A stretch of DNA of 64,000 nucleotides from Mycolicibacterium tusciae JS617 (GTDB lineage: Bacteria; Actinomycetota; Actinomycetes; Mycobacteriales; Mycobacteriaceae): positions 4,855,837 through 4,919,836 of the forward strand of contig NZ_KI912270.1 of NCBI RefSeq assembly GCF_000243415.2, written 5' to 3'. Under the pieces are notes generated by a model. That model was not told the origin of the DNA. It was given only the letters and a program-made list of their open reading frames with translations, and searched no databases. A program made the translations under genes and the position numbers. Below, piece after piece: positions 36,077-45,544 of the stretch; positions within the stretch are counted from its first letter, which is position 1, and each line of letters starts with the position of its first letter.

Positions 36077-37552
36077 GAGGTTGTCCCGGTCTTCGTGGAA
36101 TTTGAGGTGGCGGTCCCTCACCTGATGCCCGCCAGATGGTAGGTCTTCGGGTGAACGACCAAGTACACCTCGAAGAAGGAGTAAGGGACCGCCATGAAGA
36201 CCGTACCTACTGTTCGCCTCGCTGACACGACCGACGCCGCCGGGTTGCCTGAGCTGCCGGAGGAGATCCGGCTGGCGATGACCAGCATCGCCGGGGCGGC
36301 CCGGGAGGGGTTGTTGGCGATGAGCGTGGCCGCCGGGATGGCGGTGATGCAGACGATGTTTGAGGCCGAGATCGCCGCGGCGTGCGGGCCGAAGGGCAAG
36401 CACGACGCTGACCGGATTTCGGTGCGCCACGGCAGTGGGAAGGGGTCGGTGACCCTTGGTGGTCGGCGGGTGCCGGTGGCCCGGCCGCGGGCACGCACTC
36501 TGGATGGGAGCGAGGTGGCGCTGAGCACCTATGCGCACTTCGCCGCCGATGACCTGCTGACCCAGGTGGTGATGGAGCGGATGCTGGCCGGGGTGGCCAC
36601 CCGCCGGCACGCCCGCACTGCGGAGCCGGTGGGCGCCCAGGTCGGCGAGGAGGCGAAATCGACTAGCCGCTCGGCGATTTCGCGCCGATTCGTGCGCCAG
36701 ACCGAGACCGCGCTGGGCGAGCTGATGAGCCGCGACTTGAGCGAGCTGGACATCAAGGTGCTCATGTTGGATGGGGAGCACATGGCCCAGCGGTGCGTGG
36801 TGGTCGCGCTGGCGATCACCGCCGACGGAACGAAGGTCCCGGTCGGGCTGTGGGACGGCTCCACGGAGAACAAGACCGTGGTCCGCTCGCTGCTGGCCGA
36901 CCTGGTCGAGCGCGGCCTGGCCATCGACGATGGGCTGCTGGTCGTCTGCGACGGCGCCAAGGCGCTGTCCGCGGCGGTGCGTGAGGTGTTCGGCGCCAAG
37001 GCCCTCATCCAAAGATGTACCTTGCACAAGCGGAGAAATGTCGCTGATCATCTGCCCGACAAGGACAAGGCCTGGGTGACGCCAAGTTGGTCAAGGCCTT
37101 CGCCCACCCTGACCCAGACACCGGGTTGCGCAACGCGAAAAAGCCTTGCCGGGCAACTTGGTAAGAACTATCCCAGTGCGGCCGCCAGCCTGCGCGAGGG
37201 GCTGGAGGAAATGTTCACTGTCGCCCGCCTCGGCATCGACGGCCGCCTCGCCAAGACGTTGACCACATCCGATCCGGTCGAGTCGATGATCTCCATCGCC
37301 CGGACCACCAATCGCAACGTCACCCGCTGGCGCGACGGGCAGATGGTGCTGCGCTGGACCGCGGCCGGCATGCTCAACGCCGAACGATCCTTCCGTCGCA
37401 TCAAGGGCCACAAGCAGATGCCCCCAGCTCGTCGACGCCCCTGCGCCGACACGCTCACCCCGACACCGGCGCCGACACCAAATCTGTCGGTGCCGCCGCC
37501 TAGAGTTCATCGTGGATCGTCACCCAAATTCCACGCGACTCGGGACATGCTC
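36077..37552 (+). mobile_element. IS256-family element, copy 3
   Basis: Opposite orientation to copies 1 and 2. A perfect 8-bp target duplication CACCGGTT lies at 36069-36076 and 37553-37560. 1,476 bp, with four single-base homopolymer differences from copy 2. It separates etnD from the downstream 2-KPCC, dehydrogenase and BisC genes. Confidence 0.95.
36194..37503 (+). pseudogene. IS256-family transposase, copy 3 (frameshifted)
   Basis: The first 296 residues match copy 2. Then GG to G near 37078 and AAAA to AAAAA near 37140 garble about 20 residues and restore the frame. CCCC to CCCCC near 37426 and CCC to CCCC near 37440 destroy the last 30 residues, and the frame runs out into flanking DNA at 37633. 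All changes are run-length changes, so this may be a sequencing artefact rather than decay. Confidence 0.85.
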
Positions 37553-37729
37553 CACCGGTTCTACATAGTCATCGATTCTGGTTCCGAACGTAGATATCCG
37601 AGGCGACAGCACGTATCCAGCTGGCTGCGATAGGTCGGCGTCGGTGGAGATAGGGCCGGGATCGTTGAAAAAGTCATCGTCGGTGTCGTTCTCGGGGAAG
37701 GCCAAACGTAGTTCTCTCAGCTTGAGCAT
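37553..37729 (-). pseudogene. Hydratase-like gene, 5' part
   Basis: Starts at ATG 37729 (MLKLRELRLAF) about 50 bases after the etnD stop, so it was probably in the etn transcript. Residues 1-58 are acidic and lack the usual N-terminal helices of the family. The frame ends TFGTRIDDYVEPV at the IS256 target and continues in frame in the 3' part. Confidence 0.65.
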
Positions 37730-37776
37730 GGCCTACCTGCCTCCTCGGCTTGGCGAATACATTCCGGGAGGGTCTT

Positions 37777-38808
37777 CTATCCGGACGGGACAAATCGGTC
37801 GAAGAAGATGTGACGGTCTTTGCAGCCGCTGCTCGTCAGAACATCAAGTGCCGCATCGATCATGGCGGGAGGACCGCAAAGGTATGACTCGTGACCCTTC
37901 GTACTAGGAAAATGGCGACTAAGAACCTCGGTGATCAGCCCTGTTTCACCGTCCCAGGGTGTGCCATCGGGATCGCTCAGTGCGGGAATGAAGGTGAACC
38001 AGTCATGCTCGCGCTCCAGTTCGCGAAGTTTGTCCACCATCGGCAGATCGGCGACAGTGCGCGCACCGTAGAAAAACGTAGCTGGACGCTCGTTGTTCGA
38101 CTCGATGAGATCAGCCAGCATCGACAATACGGGGGCGATGCCCGATCCGCCGGCGACGAAGATGATCGGTCGGTATGACAGCCGAATTGCGAACTGGCCG
38201 AGCGGTCCCCGCAAGTTCATTTTTGTACCTTCGGCGATTTCCTTGCCGACTTGCGACGTGAAACGACCATTGGGAATGACACGCACCATTAGGTGCACGC
38301 GTGAACTAATACTGGGCGGGTTGGCCATCGAGAACGACCGCCACTCGTCGTCTGAGCCCGGCACCTGAACCTCGATGTACTGGCCGGGAACAAAGGAGAT
38401 GTTCGAGGGTTCGTCCAGCTTGATCTCGATGCCCGTGATGTCGTGTGTGTAGTCGACGATCCGGTCGACCGCACCGGTGAACTCGACGATGTTCTGTCCG
38501 GCGTTGTATTTCTCGTCGGTCAGGTCATCCATGGTGTCGCTGACGTCGACGATGAGGTCGCCTTCGGGGTATGTCGAGCAGAGCAACACGACGCCGGCGT
38601 CACGGTCCGCGTCGCTGAGCGAGAACGATGTTCCGTCGCTCTGCGTGAAGTCGCCTTCCACCACTTCGGCACGGCAAGTACTGCATCCGCCGTGCTTGCA
38701 GCCGTACTTGACGAATCGACCGTTCCGAAGGATCGCCGACAGCACCGTTTCTCCCGGCTCGACGGGGAATGTCTCACCGAACGGCTGTACCGTGACTGTG
38801 TCACCCAT
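37777..38808 (-). CDS. etnD: Alkene monooxygenase reductase (NADH:2Fe-2S/FAD)
   Basis: 343 residues from ATG 38808. A plant-type ferredoxin domain has Cys37, Cys42, Cys45 and Cys77 (C-x4-C-x2-C-x31-C). It is followed by an FAD domain (RSFSMANPP, the RxYS-type motif) and an NAD domain (VAGGSGIAPVLSM, YLCGPPAMIDA). It passes electrons from NADH to the diiron hydroxylase. Last of four adjacent etn genes in the etnABCD (amoABCD) order of group 4 alkene monooxygenases. Confidence 0.92.
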   Translation of the reverse strand: MGDTVTVQPFGETFPVEPGETVLSAILRNGRFVKYGCKHGGCSTCRAEVVEGDFTQSDGTSFSLSDADRDAGVVLLCSTYPEGDLIVDVSDTMDDLTDEKYNAGQNIVEFTGAVDRIVDYTHDITGIEIKLDEPSNISFVPGQYIEVQVPGSDDEWRSFSMANPPSISSRVHLMVRVIPNGRFTSQVGKEIAEGTKMNLRGPLGQFAIRLSYRPIIFVAGGSGIAPVLSMLADLIESNNERPATFFYGARTVADLPMVDKLRELEREHDWFTFIPALSDPDGTPWDGETGLITEVLSRHFPSTKGHESYLCGPPAMIDAALDVLTSSGCKDRHIFFDRFVPSG

Positions 38809-38916
38809 GGTGTAGTGCTCTCCAGCTATGCCAAGTTGTTTGCGGGTTTCGATGGAGGTTGATAGGCCCGTGGCGCTCGGAGGTTGGGAACGGGTCTGCC
38901 ACGGGCCCATCAGGTT

Positions 38917-40419
38917 TCACTTCAGTGGGTCCTTCACCTCGTAGTGCAGCCGGCGGATGTCGTCGATCGTCCACATCCGTTCGGCGTTCAGGTGCGGCTG
39001 GCCGATCAGCGTCTTCCCGTCGGGGCGGACGTAGCCCAGTGCCAGGATGACATCGGCCAGGTCCATGCCGTCGAATCGTTCCCACCAATTGGCGCAGCCC
39101 GAGTAGATCGTCGGGTTGAGGTTGAAGATCCACTCGCAACCCTCGCTGCACACGGCGAACTTCTTACCTTCCCCGTAGACGATGCGCGTCTCAGGTGCAT
39201 GGATACTCGGCACCACGCACGGAACGTGGCACACCTGGCAGAACGCAGGCAGGGCGGGCAGCTCCTGCAGCAGAATCCGGGCCGAAGACGGATCGCTCAT
39301 GTCGCGGAACGCATCCCACAGACCGCCGTAGGACTTTGTCCACCCCGGGTAGTGGTTCTCGAACCACTCGTAGTCGGCCGGCCCCATCGGATCGGTCCGC
39401 CAGAAGTTCAGCGGCCACATCGCCGCGAGAGCAATCGCCACGGAGTGATGCATTTCGTTGACGAAGCGCGCTACCTCGCCGAGACGCGCCGGCGGCTTGA
39501 GTCCGAACGGGCTCAGCCGGCTCATGTACGAGCCGACGAAGTCGTCGACGACCCACTCTTCCCAGACATCCTTGTACGCCCACGGCCGCTCCACCGCGAA
39601 GTATTCGGAGAGCACACCGACCAGGGTGTCCATCGACTGATGCTGATGCCAGAAGTGACGGTCCAGGGACTCCTGCAGGAACGGCAGGTTGTCGTGTTCC
39701 TGAATGACGCTCATGAGGGTGCCGTAGCCGTTGGCCATGTGGCGCGACTCGTCGGACTGGATCGACAGGAATGCCGTGGGCATCGCGTGCTCACCGTTGA
39801 CCGCGGCGACCTGGGGCAGCGCGACCACCAACGGGTTGGTGTAGGCCGTCTCCAGCACAATGTTCATACACATCGAGACCTCCACCGGGTCACCGGTGTT
39901 GAACGGCTGAAACGAGGCGCGCGCCAGGGTGCCAACGGGGTGGTTACCCAGACCAATCTGACCGATGTCGAAGCCTGCTGGATCGTGGTAGTTCTTCAGG
40001 TAGTACTTGCGCAGCGCGACCTCGATCTGGGTGTGGCGGACCTCGTCGAGCATCTGGCCGGCGTAACCCTGCCTGAGCTCCTGGTTCTTCATGGACGCGA
40101 TCAGGAACCCGGACCCGCAGGCTGCCTGGTATTCGGCGTCGGTCAAGCTGGGGATGCCGAACTTCATGCCTTCGATGAAGCGCGGCTCGGCCGTCGTCGC
40201 GTTGCGGTATCGGACGTTGCTGTCCAAGCCGCCATAGACGCGGTTGTCCTTTTCGGATTCCATCGCGGCGTATCCCCGCAACATCGATCGGAACGGATCC
40301 TTGCCTTTGGGCGGAATGATGTAGCGGGTGGGAAATTTCGGGTCAGGGCGCGCGTAGTCGAAGCCCCAGTCATACCTCTTGGACTTTTCGTGGACTACTT
40401 CGAGCTTGGGACTAGCCAT
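38917..40419 (-). CDS. etnC: Alkene monooxygenase hydroxylase, large (alpha) subunit
   Basis: 500 residues. The diiron ligands are readable: E96 (helix B), E126 and H129 in DEVRH, E190 in IVLETAYTN, E224 and H227 in SDESRH. This is the catalytic subunit that inserts oxygen across the C=C bond. Length and the pattern AACGSGFLIASMKNQELRQGYAGQ fit the short alpha subunits (about 500 residues) of ethene/propene monooxygenases rather than methane or propane monooxygenase alphas. ATG 40419 has a GGAG site, 47 bases after etnB. Confidence 0.93.
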   Translation of the reverse strand: MASPKLEVVHEKSKRYDWGFDYARPDPKFPTRYIIPPKGKDPFRSMLRGYAAMESEKDNRVYGGLDSNVRYRNATTAEPRFIEGMKFGIPSLTDAEYQAACGSGFLIASMKNQELRQGYAGQMLDEVRHTQIEVALRKYYLKNYHDPAGFDIGQIGLGNHPVGTLARASFQPFNTGDPVEVSMCMNIVLETAYTNPLVVALPQVAAVNGEHAMPTAFLSIQSDESRHMANGYGTLMSVIQEHDNLPFLQESLDRHFWHQHQSMDTLVGVLSEYFAVERPWAYKDVWEEWVVDDFVGSYMSRLSPFGLKPPARLGEVARFVNEMHHSVAIALAAMWPLNFWRTDPMGPADYEWFENHYPGWTKSYGGLWDAFRDMSDPSSARILLQELPALPAFCQVCHVPCVVPSIHAPETRIVYGEGKKFAVCSEGCEWIFNLNPTIYSGCANWWERFDGMDLADVILALGYVRPDGKTLIGQPHLNAERMWTIDDIRRLHYEVKDPLK

Positions 40420-40466
40420 GTTGGTTGACTCCGTTTCGCGGATTAGAGGGGATGTAGTCGGGAGTA

Positions 40467-40796
40467 TCAGTCGCGGAATCGTTCCGGCAGGATCTCCGAA
40501 TGGATCTCGATCTCGTGATCCTTCACGACAATCCGGCCATAGTACGAGGTCATGTTCACGAGGAAGTCGTGGACGGTGTAGGGCTTGCCGAGTCGATCGC
40601 TGAGTTCGTTCATGTCGAAGCTCAGCATGCCGTCACGCTCGATCTTGTAGAAGATGTCGTTGTCGGTGATCTTGGCCTCCGGCATCAGCTCAGCGACCAT
40701 ATCTACAGCGACGTTGGTCTCTTCGCTTCCGATCAACGAAATCCCTACGGTGTCACGGACTTTGGTGCGGTCCCGCTCGGGGGTGGGGGCTGACAC
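40467..40796 (-). CDS. etnB: Alkene monooxygenase coupling/effector protein
   Basis: 109 residues of the MmoB/DmpM family: VGISLIGSEETNVAVDMVAEL at the N-terminus, then the conserved DIFYKIERDGMLSFDMNELSDRLG. It has no cofactor and binds the hydroxylase to gate oxygen activation and NADH coupling. It sits between small and large hydroxylase subunit genes, which is diagnostic for the etn/amo gene order. Confidence 0.92.
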   Translation of the reverse strand: MSAPTPERDRTKVRDTVGISLIGSEETNVAVDMVAELMPEAKITDNDIFYKIERDGMLSFDMNELSDRLGKPYTVHDFLVNMTSYYGRIVVKDHEIEIHSEILPERFRD

Positions 40797-40818
40797 AGTG
40801 GTTTACCTGACTTTCGGG

Positions 40819-41871
40819 CTAGTTGACGAGTTGGGGTTCGAGGTTGAGTTCGGCGAGGTACCGAGTTTGTTTGGCGCGAATCTCAGCCATTGCATCCTCG
40901 TAGGTGGTTGGCTGCACCGGGGCCTGCGTGAAAACCGGGGCGAACGCATCGCAGGCCTTCACGGAGTAGGTGTTCCACTTCGCAATCCACGAGCTGATGA
41001 TGGATCTGTTGTGTTCGCCATGCTCGGGATCCTCGACGAGATGGCGTATCAGTTCCTTCGTCCACGCACGCGTTCTCACGGTGTCCGCCTCAGAAGAGGC
41101 GATGACCGAAGGCGTCACCAAATCGCCGTTGGCGCCGCCGAATCGGGAGAAGTACTCAATCTTTACCAGTTCGCCGAACAGCTGGTCGAAGCAGAGATTC
41201 AACGCGACGACGACTTCCATCCAGTCGTCGAGAGCGATCACGTTCTCGATGGCTTCGCGGGCACCCTGCCATACCGGATCTTCCTTCCAGACCTGAAGGG
41301 AGTCGGAATCGTCGAAGTCAGGATGCGCCTCCGCCAGTTCGAACGAGTAGTAGACAACATCCTGCAGGTGGCGCAGTTTGTCGGCAGCCTCGAAAACCAG
41401 GGAGAAGGTGACGGTGTCCGACAAGGCCTCCCGCTGGGCGTAGCACAATGCGAGGAACATGCCGTACTCGACGAACGGGTAGGTCATGTAGTGCTTGGCG
41501 AGGCCTTCCCTCACCCACTCCGGCTTGGCGAAGTCGAACAGTCCCGCCGCGTCAGCGCCGATAAACGTGTTCTGCAAAGCCTTTTCGGCCTCGTGCACGC
41601 CAGCGATGTAGTTACGGTTCATCGTCTGATTCGGGTCGCGAAATGTATACCAGTCGGATGACCGCAGTACGGTCGAATCTGCGGTGTAAGGATCACGACC
41701 GTCGTCAAAACGGACTGGCCAACCTTGGAACGCGAATTGAGCGGGGGTGGACTGCTGGCCGACGGTGAGATCCTCATACTCAGTGGGGCGTTTCCCCTTT
41801 GGCTTCACCCACGTAAAGGTCCGGCTTCCGGAAAGGACCTCACGCTGTGGTACCGCGTGGTTGACAGTCAT
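40819..41871 (-). CDS. etnA: Alkene monooxygenase hydroxylase, small (beta) subunit
   Basis: 350 residues, ATG 41871. The N-terminal SRTFTWVKPKGKRPTEYEDLTVGQQ and the PEWVREGLAKHYMTYPFVEYGMFLALCYAQRE helices are those of diiron hydroxylase beta subunits; no iron ligands are expected. It packs on the alpha subunit in an (alpha-beta)n hydroxylase. First structural gene of the monooxygenase operon; the 462 bases to etnE include a small ORF. Confidence 0.92.
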   Translation of the reverse strand: MTVNHAVPQREVLSGSRTFTWVKPKGKRPTEYEDLTVGQQSTPAQFAFQGWPVRFDDGRDPYTADSTVLRSSDWYTFRDPNQTMNRNYIAGVHEAEKALQNTFIGADAAGLFDFAKPEWVREGLAKHYMTYPFVEYGMFLALCYAQREALSDTVTFSLVFEAADKLRHLQDVVYYSFELAEAHPDFDDSDSLQVWKEDPVWQGAREAIENVIALDDWMEVVVALNLCFDQLFGELVKIEYFSRFGGANGDLVTPSVIASSEADTVRTRAWTKELIRHLVEDPEHGEHNRSIISSWIAKWNTYSVKACDAFAPVFTQAPVQPTTYEDAMAEIRAKQTRYLAELNLEPQLVN

Positions 41872-42188
41872 CTAGACGACTCCTTCTTGTTCATGACGCG
41901 GGCGCTAGCTCGGTCGTTGACTTTGCTGTAGATCTCCGATTGGTTCCCAAACCTGTTGGAGGCGCAGGAGAACCAACATTGAAGGTCTGGACTCGATATT
42001 CGCGGGTCACCACCTGGTTCACATCGTCCTGCGACGACGGTTTCCGGTCAGCCACATGTCTTGTCAGGTCAGGTCACGCCCGGCCGTGCCGGACGATCCA
42101 CTCGAGCGGGCCCGGTCATAGCTGTCTTCGAACACCTGAGCTCGATTCCGGCCCGTGCTTGACACAGCGTCGACCGGCGGTCGCGACA
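41872..42188 (-). other. Leader region before etnA
   Basis: No gene is supported in these 317 bases. The segment lies between the small ORF stop and etnA and may hold an internal promoter or processing site. I see no strong hairpin followed by a T-run. Confidence 0.4.
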
Positions 42189-42296
42189 TCACAGATTCTT
42201 GTCGCGGGTTTGAGCCCAACGCTCGCACCAGCGCTGACCCCAGTCCACCGCAAAGCCGGCGAGGATGGCCGCGGAGATGCGTATTGCCCATGTCAT
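42189..42296 (-). CDS. 35-residue small protein between etnE and etnA
   Basis: ATG 42296 is preceded by GAAAGGGGG, the strongest ribosome site in this part of the cluster. The peptide starts MTWAIRISAAILAGFAVDWG and then becomes amphipathic and charged (two Trp, several Arg). The first 18 residues could form one short membrane or interface helix. I know no family. It could be a leader peptide, a membrane tether or a small subunit. A longer frame from 42383 overlaps etnE and has no ribosome site. Confidence 0.5.
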   Translation of the reverse strand: MTWAIRISAAILAGFAVDWGQRWCERWAQTRDKNL

Positions 42297-42333
42297 GACT
42301 TGAACCCCCTTTCGCGATGTACCAGTGCCGCAA

Positions 42334-43443
42334 CTAGTTACGTCTGGTGAGTTCGGCACGAACGATCGCCGCGCCATCGGCAAGCGCGTGCAGCTTGCTT
42401 GCCGAGATCATCCGGTTGAGGTTGATCAGCCCGCAGTCGGTCGAAAGGGCGAGTTGTTCGGCCGGCACAAATTCCAGGACCGACCTGATCCGGTCGGCTA
42501 CCTCGTCTGCTGTTTCGGTGATCGTTGACTTGACGTCGATGACACCGGCGACAAACGGGCGGTCCCAGTTGTTGTCGACGAGAGGTTTGAGATCATCAGG
42601 CCCAATGCGACCCACCTCGTAGTTCAACGCGGTGATATTGGTTTGCAGCACCTTCGGGAAGATTGCAGCCGCACGCTCAGTTCCGGCCGAGTGGCTGGTC
42701 CTCTTATCCAGGACCCAGGCACCGAATTCCTTTTCGTTCTCCTCCGGCAAATAACCCGGCGTGCCGGAGTAGTTTCCCCAGCAGGCGTGTACCCAGAAGT
42801 CGCAGCTGATGCCCTCCATGGCGAAATTGATCGCCTCGACCTCCCAGTCGCCGATGCCATAGGGCCAGACGAACTCGTCGAGTTGGATGATGTCGCAGCC
42901 GTTCTGCTCGATCTCCTTGAAATCCTCTTTGAACGCCTTGGCGATCGCCATGCCCAGTTCACGTTCTTCGGAGTAAAAATTGTTCGTCGCCGCAGCGGCC
43001 AGCGCCTGAATACCCACGTAGGACACCTTGACCGGCTTCTTCGTTGCCTTCCGAGTGGCTCGCAGCGTCGCGAGATGGAACGGATGTTCGCGACGCACTT
43101 CGGATTCCACGATCGGCGAGTACAGGGTGGAATAGATCGGCAGTCCGATATTCGTTCCCGACGGTCTGAATCCGGTCATCCGCTCGTAGTAGTGATAAAT
43201 GATCGATGCATACGGTGAGTCCCCGCCATAGACCTTGCCGTCGGAAATGATGTCGAGTCCAGCCGCTTCTTGGTCGTGGACGATGGCCAGAACCGCATCT
43301 TCGAACGCTTCCCTACTGATCGCGTCATAGACAAATTCCCCCTTGGGGAATTGAGCGAATCCGTGTCCGTCGTACCACCGCGGGTTCGGATAATTGCCAA
43401 CCATTGTCGTGGGCAGCAGTACGTCTGTCGACCCAACTTTCAT
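42334..43443 (-). CDS. etnE: Epoxyalkane:coenzyme M transferase
   Basis: 369 residues, MetE-like TIM barrel. Zinc ligands: H219 and C221 in WVHACWGN, and C337 in STDCGL. It activates the CoM thiol on Zn and opens the epoxide to 2-hydroxyalkyl-CoM, the first step after the monooxygenase. ATG 43443 has an AAGGAG site. The protein is shorter than MetE and lacks its N-terminal half, as expected for EaCoMT. Position upstream of etnABCD is the known etnEABCD arrangement of ethene and vinyl chloride degraders. Confidence 0.95.
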   Translation of the reverse strand: MKVGSTDVLLPTTMVGNYPNPRWYDGHGFAQFPKGEFVYDAISREAFEDAVLAIVHDQEAAGLDIISDGKVYGGDSPYASIIYHYYERMTGFRPSGTNIGLPIYSTLYSPIVESEVRREHPFHLATLRATRKATKKPVKVSYVGIQALAAAATNNFYSEERELGMAIAKAFKEDFKEIEQNGCDIIQLDEFVWPYGIGDWEVEAINFAMEGISCDFWVHACWGNYSGTPGYLPEENEKEFGAWVLDKRTSHSAGTERAAAIFPKVLQTNITALNYEVGRIGPDDLKPLVDNNWDRPFVAGVIDVKSTITETADEVADRIRSVLEFVPAEQLALSTDCGLINLNRMISASKLHALADGAAIVRAELTRRN

Positions 43444-43549
43444 TGCGTTCGCTCCTTATTGGCGGTCAAATACTCCAGACTGTCAGGCTAAAACGGCAGC
43501 GCTCACATCGCGTCGTCCCCGCAAGCCCAAGTAAAGGGGCAGACGTGTC

Positions 43550-45544
43550 CTACGGGGACGTCGATTTCCAGTCGACCGCGACCGCGTCCGTGCCGGTCAC
43601 GATGACCGGATTCAGCGTCAGCGACGAAATACCGGGGTACTCGGCACACAGCTGCCCCACCTGCACGACAACGTCCGCCACGCTGTCCAGGTTGATCGGG
43701 GATGTGCCACGGGCGCCGGACAGAATTGGGTAGCCCGCCAACCCGGAGATGAGAGCGACCGCGTCGCCGTGTCGAATTGGTGCCAGCGCGAAGGCTATGT
43801 CGTTGAGGATTTCTACCCATATCCCGCCAAGGCCCACCATCACCACTGGCCCCAACGAGGAATCCCTTACCGCACCCACCATGATTTCGACACCGGCGAG
43901 CTGGGGCTGCACAAGAAGTCCGCCGCTGCCGGCGCGGGTGATCAGATCTGCGGCGGCTGCTATCAGCTCTCGCCGGGACTCGATATTCAGGCGTACGCCG
44001 TCGCGCTCCGTGCGGTGTTCGGCAGAGGCGAACTTAATCACCGCAGGAAACTGGACATCGGTGTGCTCGACTTCGTCAAGGGAGCGGCACAGCGTGCTCG
44101 GCGCGATGGGTATCCCGAAACGAGTTAGCAATTCTGCCAGCTCGGCTTGGTCGTTCGAAAGTCGTTGGTGCGACGGATCGGGAAGCGGCTGCAGGGGCGT
44201 TACTCCCCGCGCGCACGCCTGGGTGTAGCGGTACACGTGCCCGACGGCTCGCGCGGTGCGAGTGGGTCCGTCAAAACACGGAATGCCGGCATCCTGCAGT
44301 GGTTGTAACGTAGCGCGAACCGCCCGGCCGGCGATCGTGCACACGTAGATCGGGACCGCGGCAGTCGGTGGTCTCGACACAGCACAACGGCTAGCGATGG
44401 CCTGAACCGTCTCTTCGTCCTCAGCGGCTCTATGCGTGAGCAGAACCACCACGGCATCAAGTTCTCCGGACTCGGCAAGGATTTCGGTGATCTGCGGGTA
44501 GAGCTGAGAATATTGTGACCATACCGGCGTGATGTCTACCGGATTACGCGCGCTGGCAAATACGGGGAGCTGCGCGGCAATGCGGTTGCGCAGCGGATCC
44601 GACAAGACTGGAACCGACAATCCCTGTTGGGCAAGTGCATCGACCATCTCTACGGCGGCACCTCCTGAATTGGACACCACGCCGATACGTGGCCCCGCGA
44701 GTGGCGGCTGCATGTCGAATGCCTGTGCAGCGTCAAAGAGTTCCTCGCCCGAACTCACCTGGACGGCGCCCGCCTGCGCCAACACATCGCGCAGCATCGA
44801 GCTCGGCGCCGCCACGGCGCCAGTATGGCTGGCCGCTGAGCGTGCACCGGCATCCGTCTGGCCGGCCTTGTACACGACCACAGGTTTACGAGGTGTGGTC
44901 AACCGGACTTGTTCGATGAACACCCGCGCGTCGGGCAGGCTCTCCACTGCAAAACACAACGTCGTGCTCGCGGGGTCGCTCCGAAGTTCGGCCATGAGTT
45001 CGGCGGCGGACACGTCGGAGGCATTGCCGAGCGCGATGACCTTGCTGAACCGAACCCGGTCGTCATGGGAATACGCTCGCGCCGCCATGGCGTAGGTTCC
45101 TGCCTGACTTACCAACGCAATCCCGCCGCCGGCCAGCGGCAGGCCAGCCGCGATCGACGCGTTCAGAAGAGCGTTACAGTCCTGCACACCAAAGCAGTTC
45201 GGGCCTATCACCCGGGCGGGGCGGGCGGCAGCAATCACCTCCGCCTGCGCATCCCGGCCCGCGGTGCCGGTCTCGGCGAAGCCCGCGGACAACACCACGA
45301 TCACCTTCGCTTTGCGCGCCAGCTGATCGACTATCGAGGCAACTATCGGGCCTGGTGTCGCGACAACCGCTAAATCGATGTCGCGACAGTCTTCGCCGAG
45401 CACGTCACCGCTGCCCTTGCAGATGAGTTCGCCGGGGAATACTCCAAGGTTCTCCGTCAGTAGCCAGCCGAGCGTCCCCGGTCGCGGTGATGCGCCGACT
45501 AACAGCACGCGCCGCGGCGTGAACAGCGCGGTCAGCAGCCGCAC
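43550..45544 (-). CDS. Acyl-CoA synthetase (ADP-forming) family protein
   Basis: 664 residues from GTG 45544. Order: CoA-binding Rossmann domain (RRVLLVGASPRPGTLG; DIDLAVVATP; GPNCFGVQD), succinyl-CoA-ligase-like middle (TLCFAVESLPDARVF; SNSGGAAVEMVD) and a C-terminal ATP-grasp region (PAVIKFASAEHRTERDGVRLN; VMVGLGGIWVEI). It would activate a carboxylate as CoA thioester. In this cluster a carboxyalkyl-CoM or downstream acid is plausible. Its start overlaps the CoA-transferase beta gene by 13 bases. Confidence 0.88.
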   Translation of the reverse strand: MRLLTALFTPRRVLLVGASPRPGTLGWLLTENLGVFPGELICKGSGDVLGEDCRDIDLAVVATPGPIVASIVDQLARKAKVIVVLSAGFAETGTAGRDAQAEVIAAARPARVIGPNCFGVQDCNALLNASIAAGLPLAGGGIALVSQAGTYAMAARAYSHDDRVRFSKVIALGNASDVSAAELMAELRSDPASTTLCFAVESLPDARVFIEQVRLTTPRKPVVVYKAGQTDAGARSAASHTGAVAAPSSMLRDVLAQAGAVQVSSGEELFDAAQAFDMQPPLAGPRIGVVSNSGGAAVEMVDALAQQGLSVPVLSDPLRNRIAAQLPVFASARNPVDITPVWSQYSQLYPQITEILAESGELDAVVVLLTHRAAEDEETVQAIASRCAVSRPPTAAVPIYVCTIAGRAVRATLQPLQDAGIPCFDGPTRTARAVGHVYRYTQACARGVTPLQPLPDPSHQRLSNDQAELAELLTRFGIPIAPSTLCRSLDEVEHTDVQFPAVIKFASAEHRTERDGVRLNIESRRELIAAAADLITRAGSGGLLVQPQLAGVEIMVGAVRDSSLGPVVMVGLGGIWVEILNDIAFALAPIRHGDAVALISGLAGYPILSGARGTSPINLDSVADVVVQVGQLCAEYPGISSLTLNPVIVTGTDAVAVDWKSTSP

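Noticed and set aside
38884..40428. 514-codon plus-strand frame antisense to etnC
   Set aside because: etnC has complete diiron motifs and a ribosome site; the antisense frame has no family pattern.
37777..41871. Propane or isoprene monooxygenase identity for the diiron cluster
   Set aside because: Gene order beta-coupling-alpha-reductase with a roughly 500-residue alpha and an adjacent EaCoMT fits alkene monooxygenase; isoprene clusters have six components and use glutathione.
41872..42188. Riboswitch in the etnA leader
   Set aside because: No recognisable conserved core or terminator/antiterminator pair could be made out by eye.
42334..43443. Methionine synthase MetE
   Set aside because: Too short (369 residues), lacks the N-terminal barrel, and lies in an etn cluster; the Zn motif fits epoxyalkane:CoM transferase.
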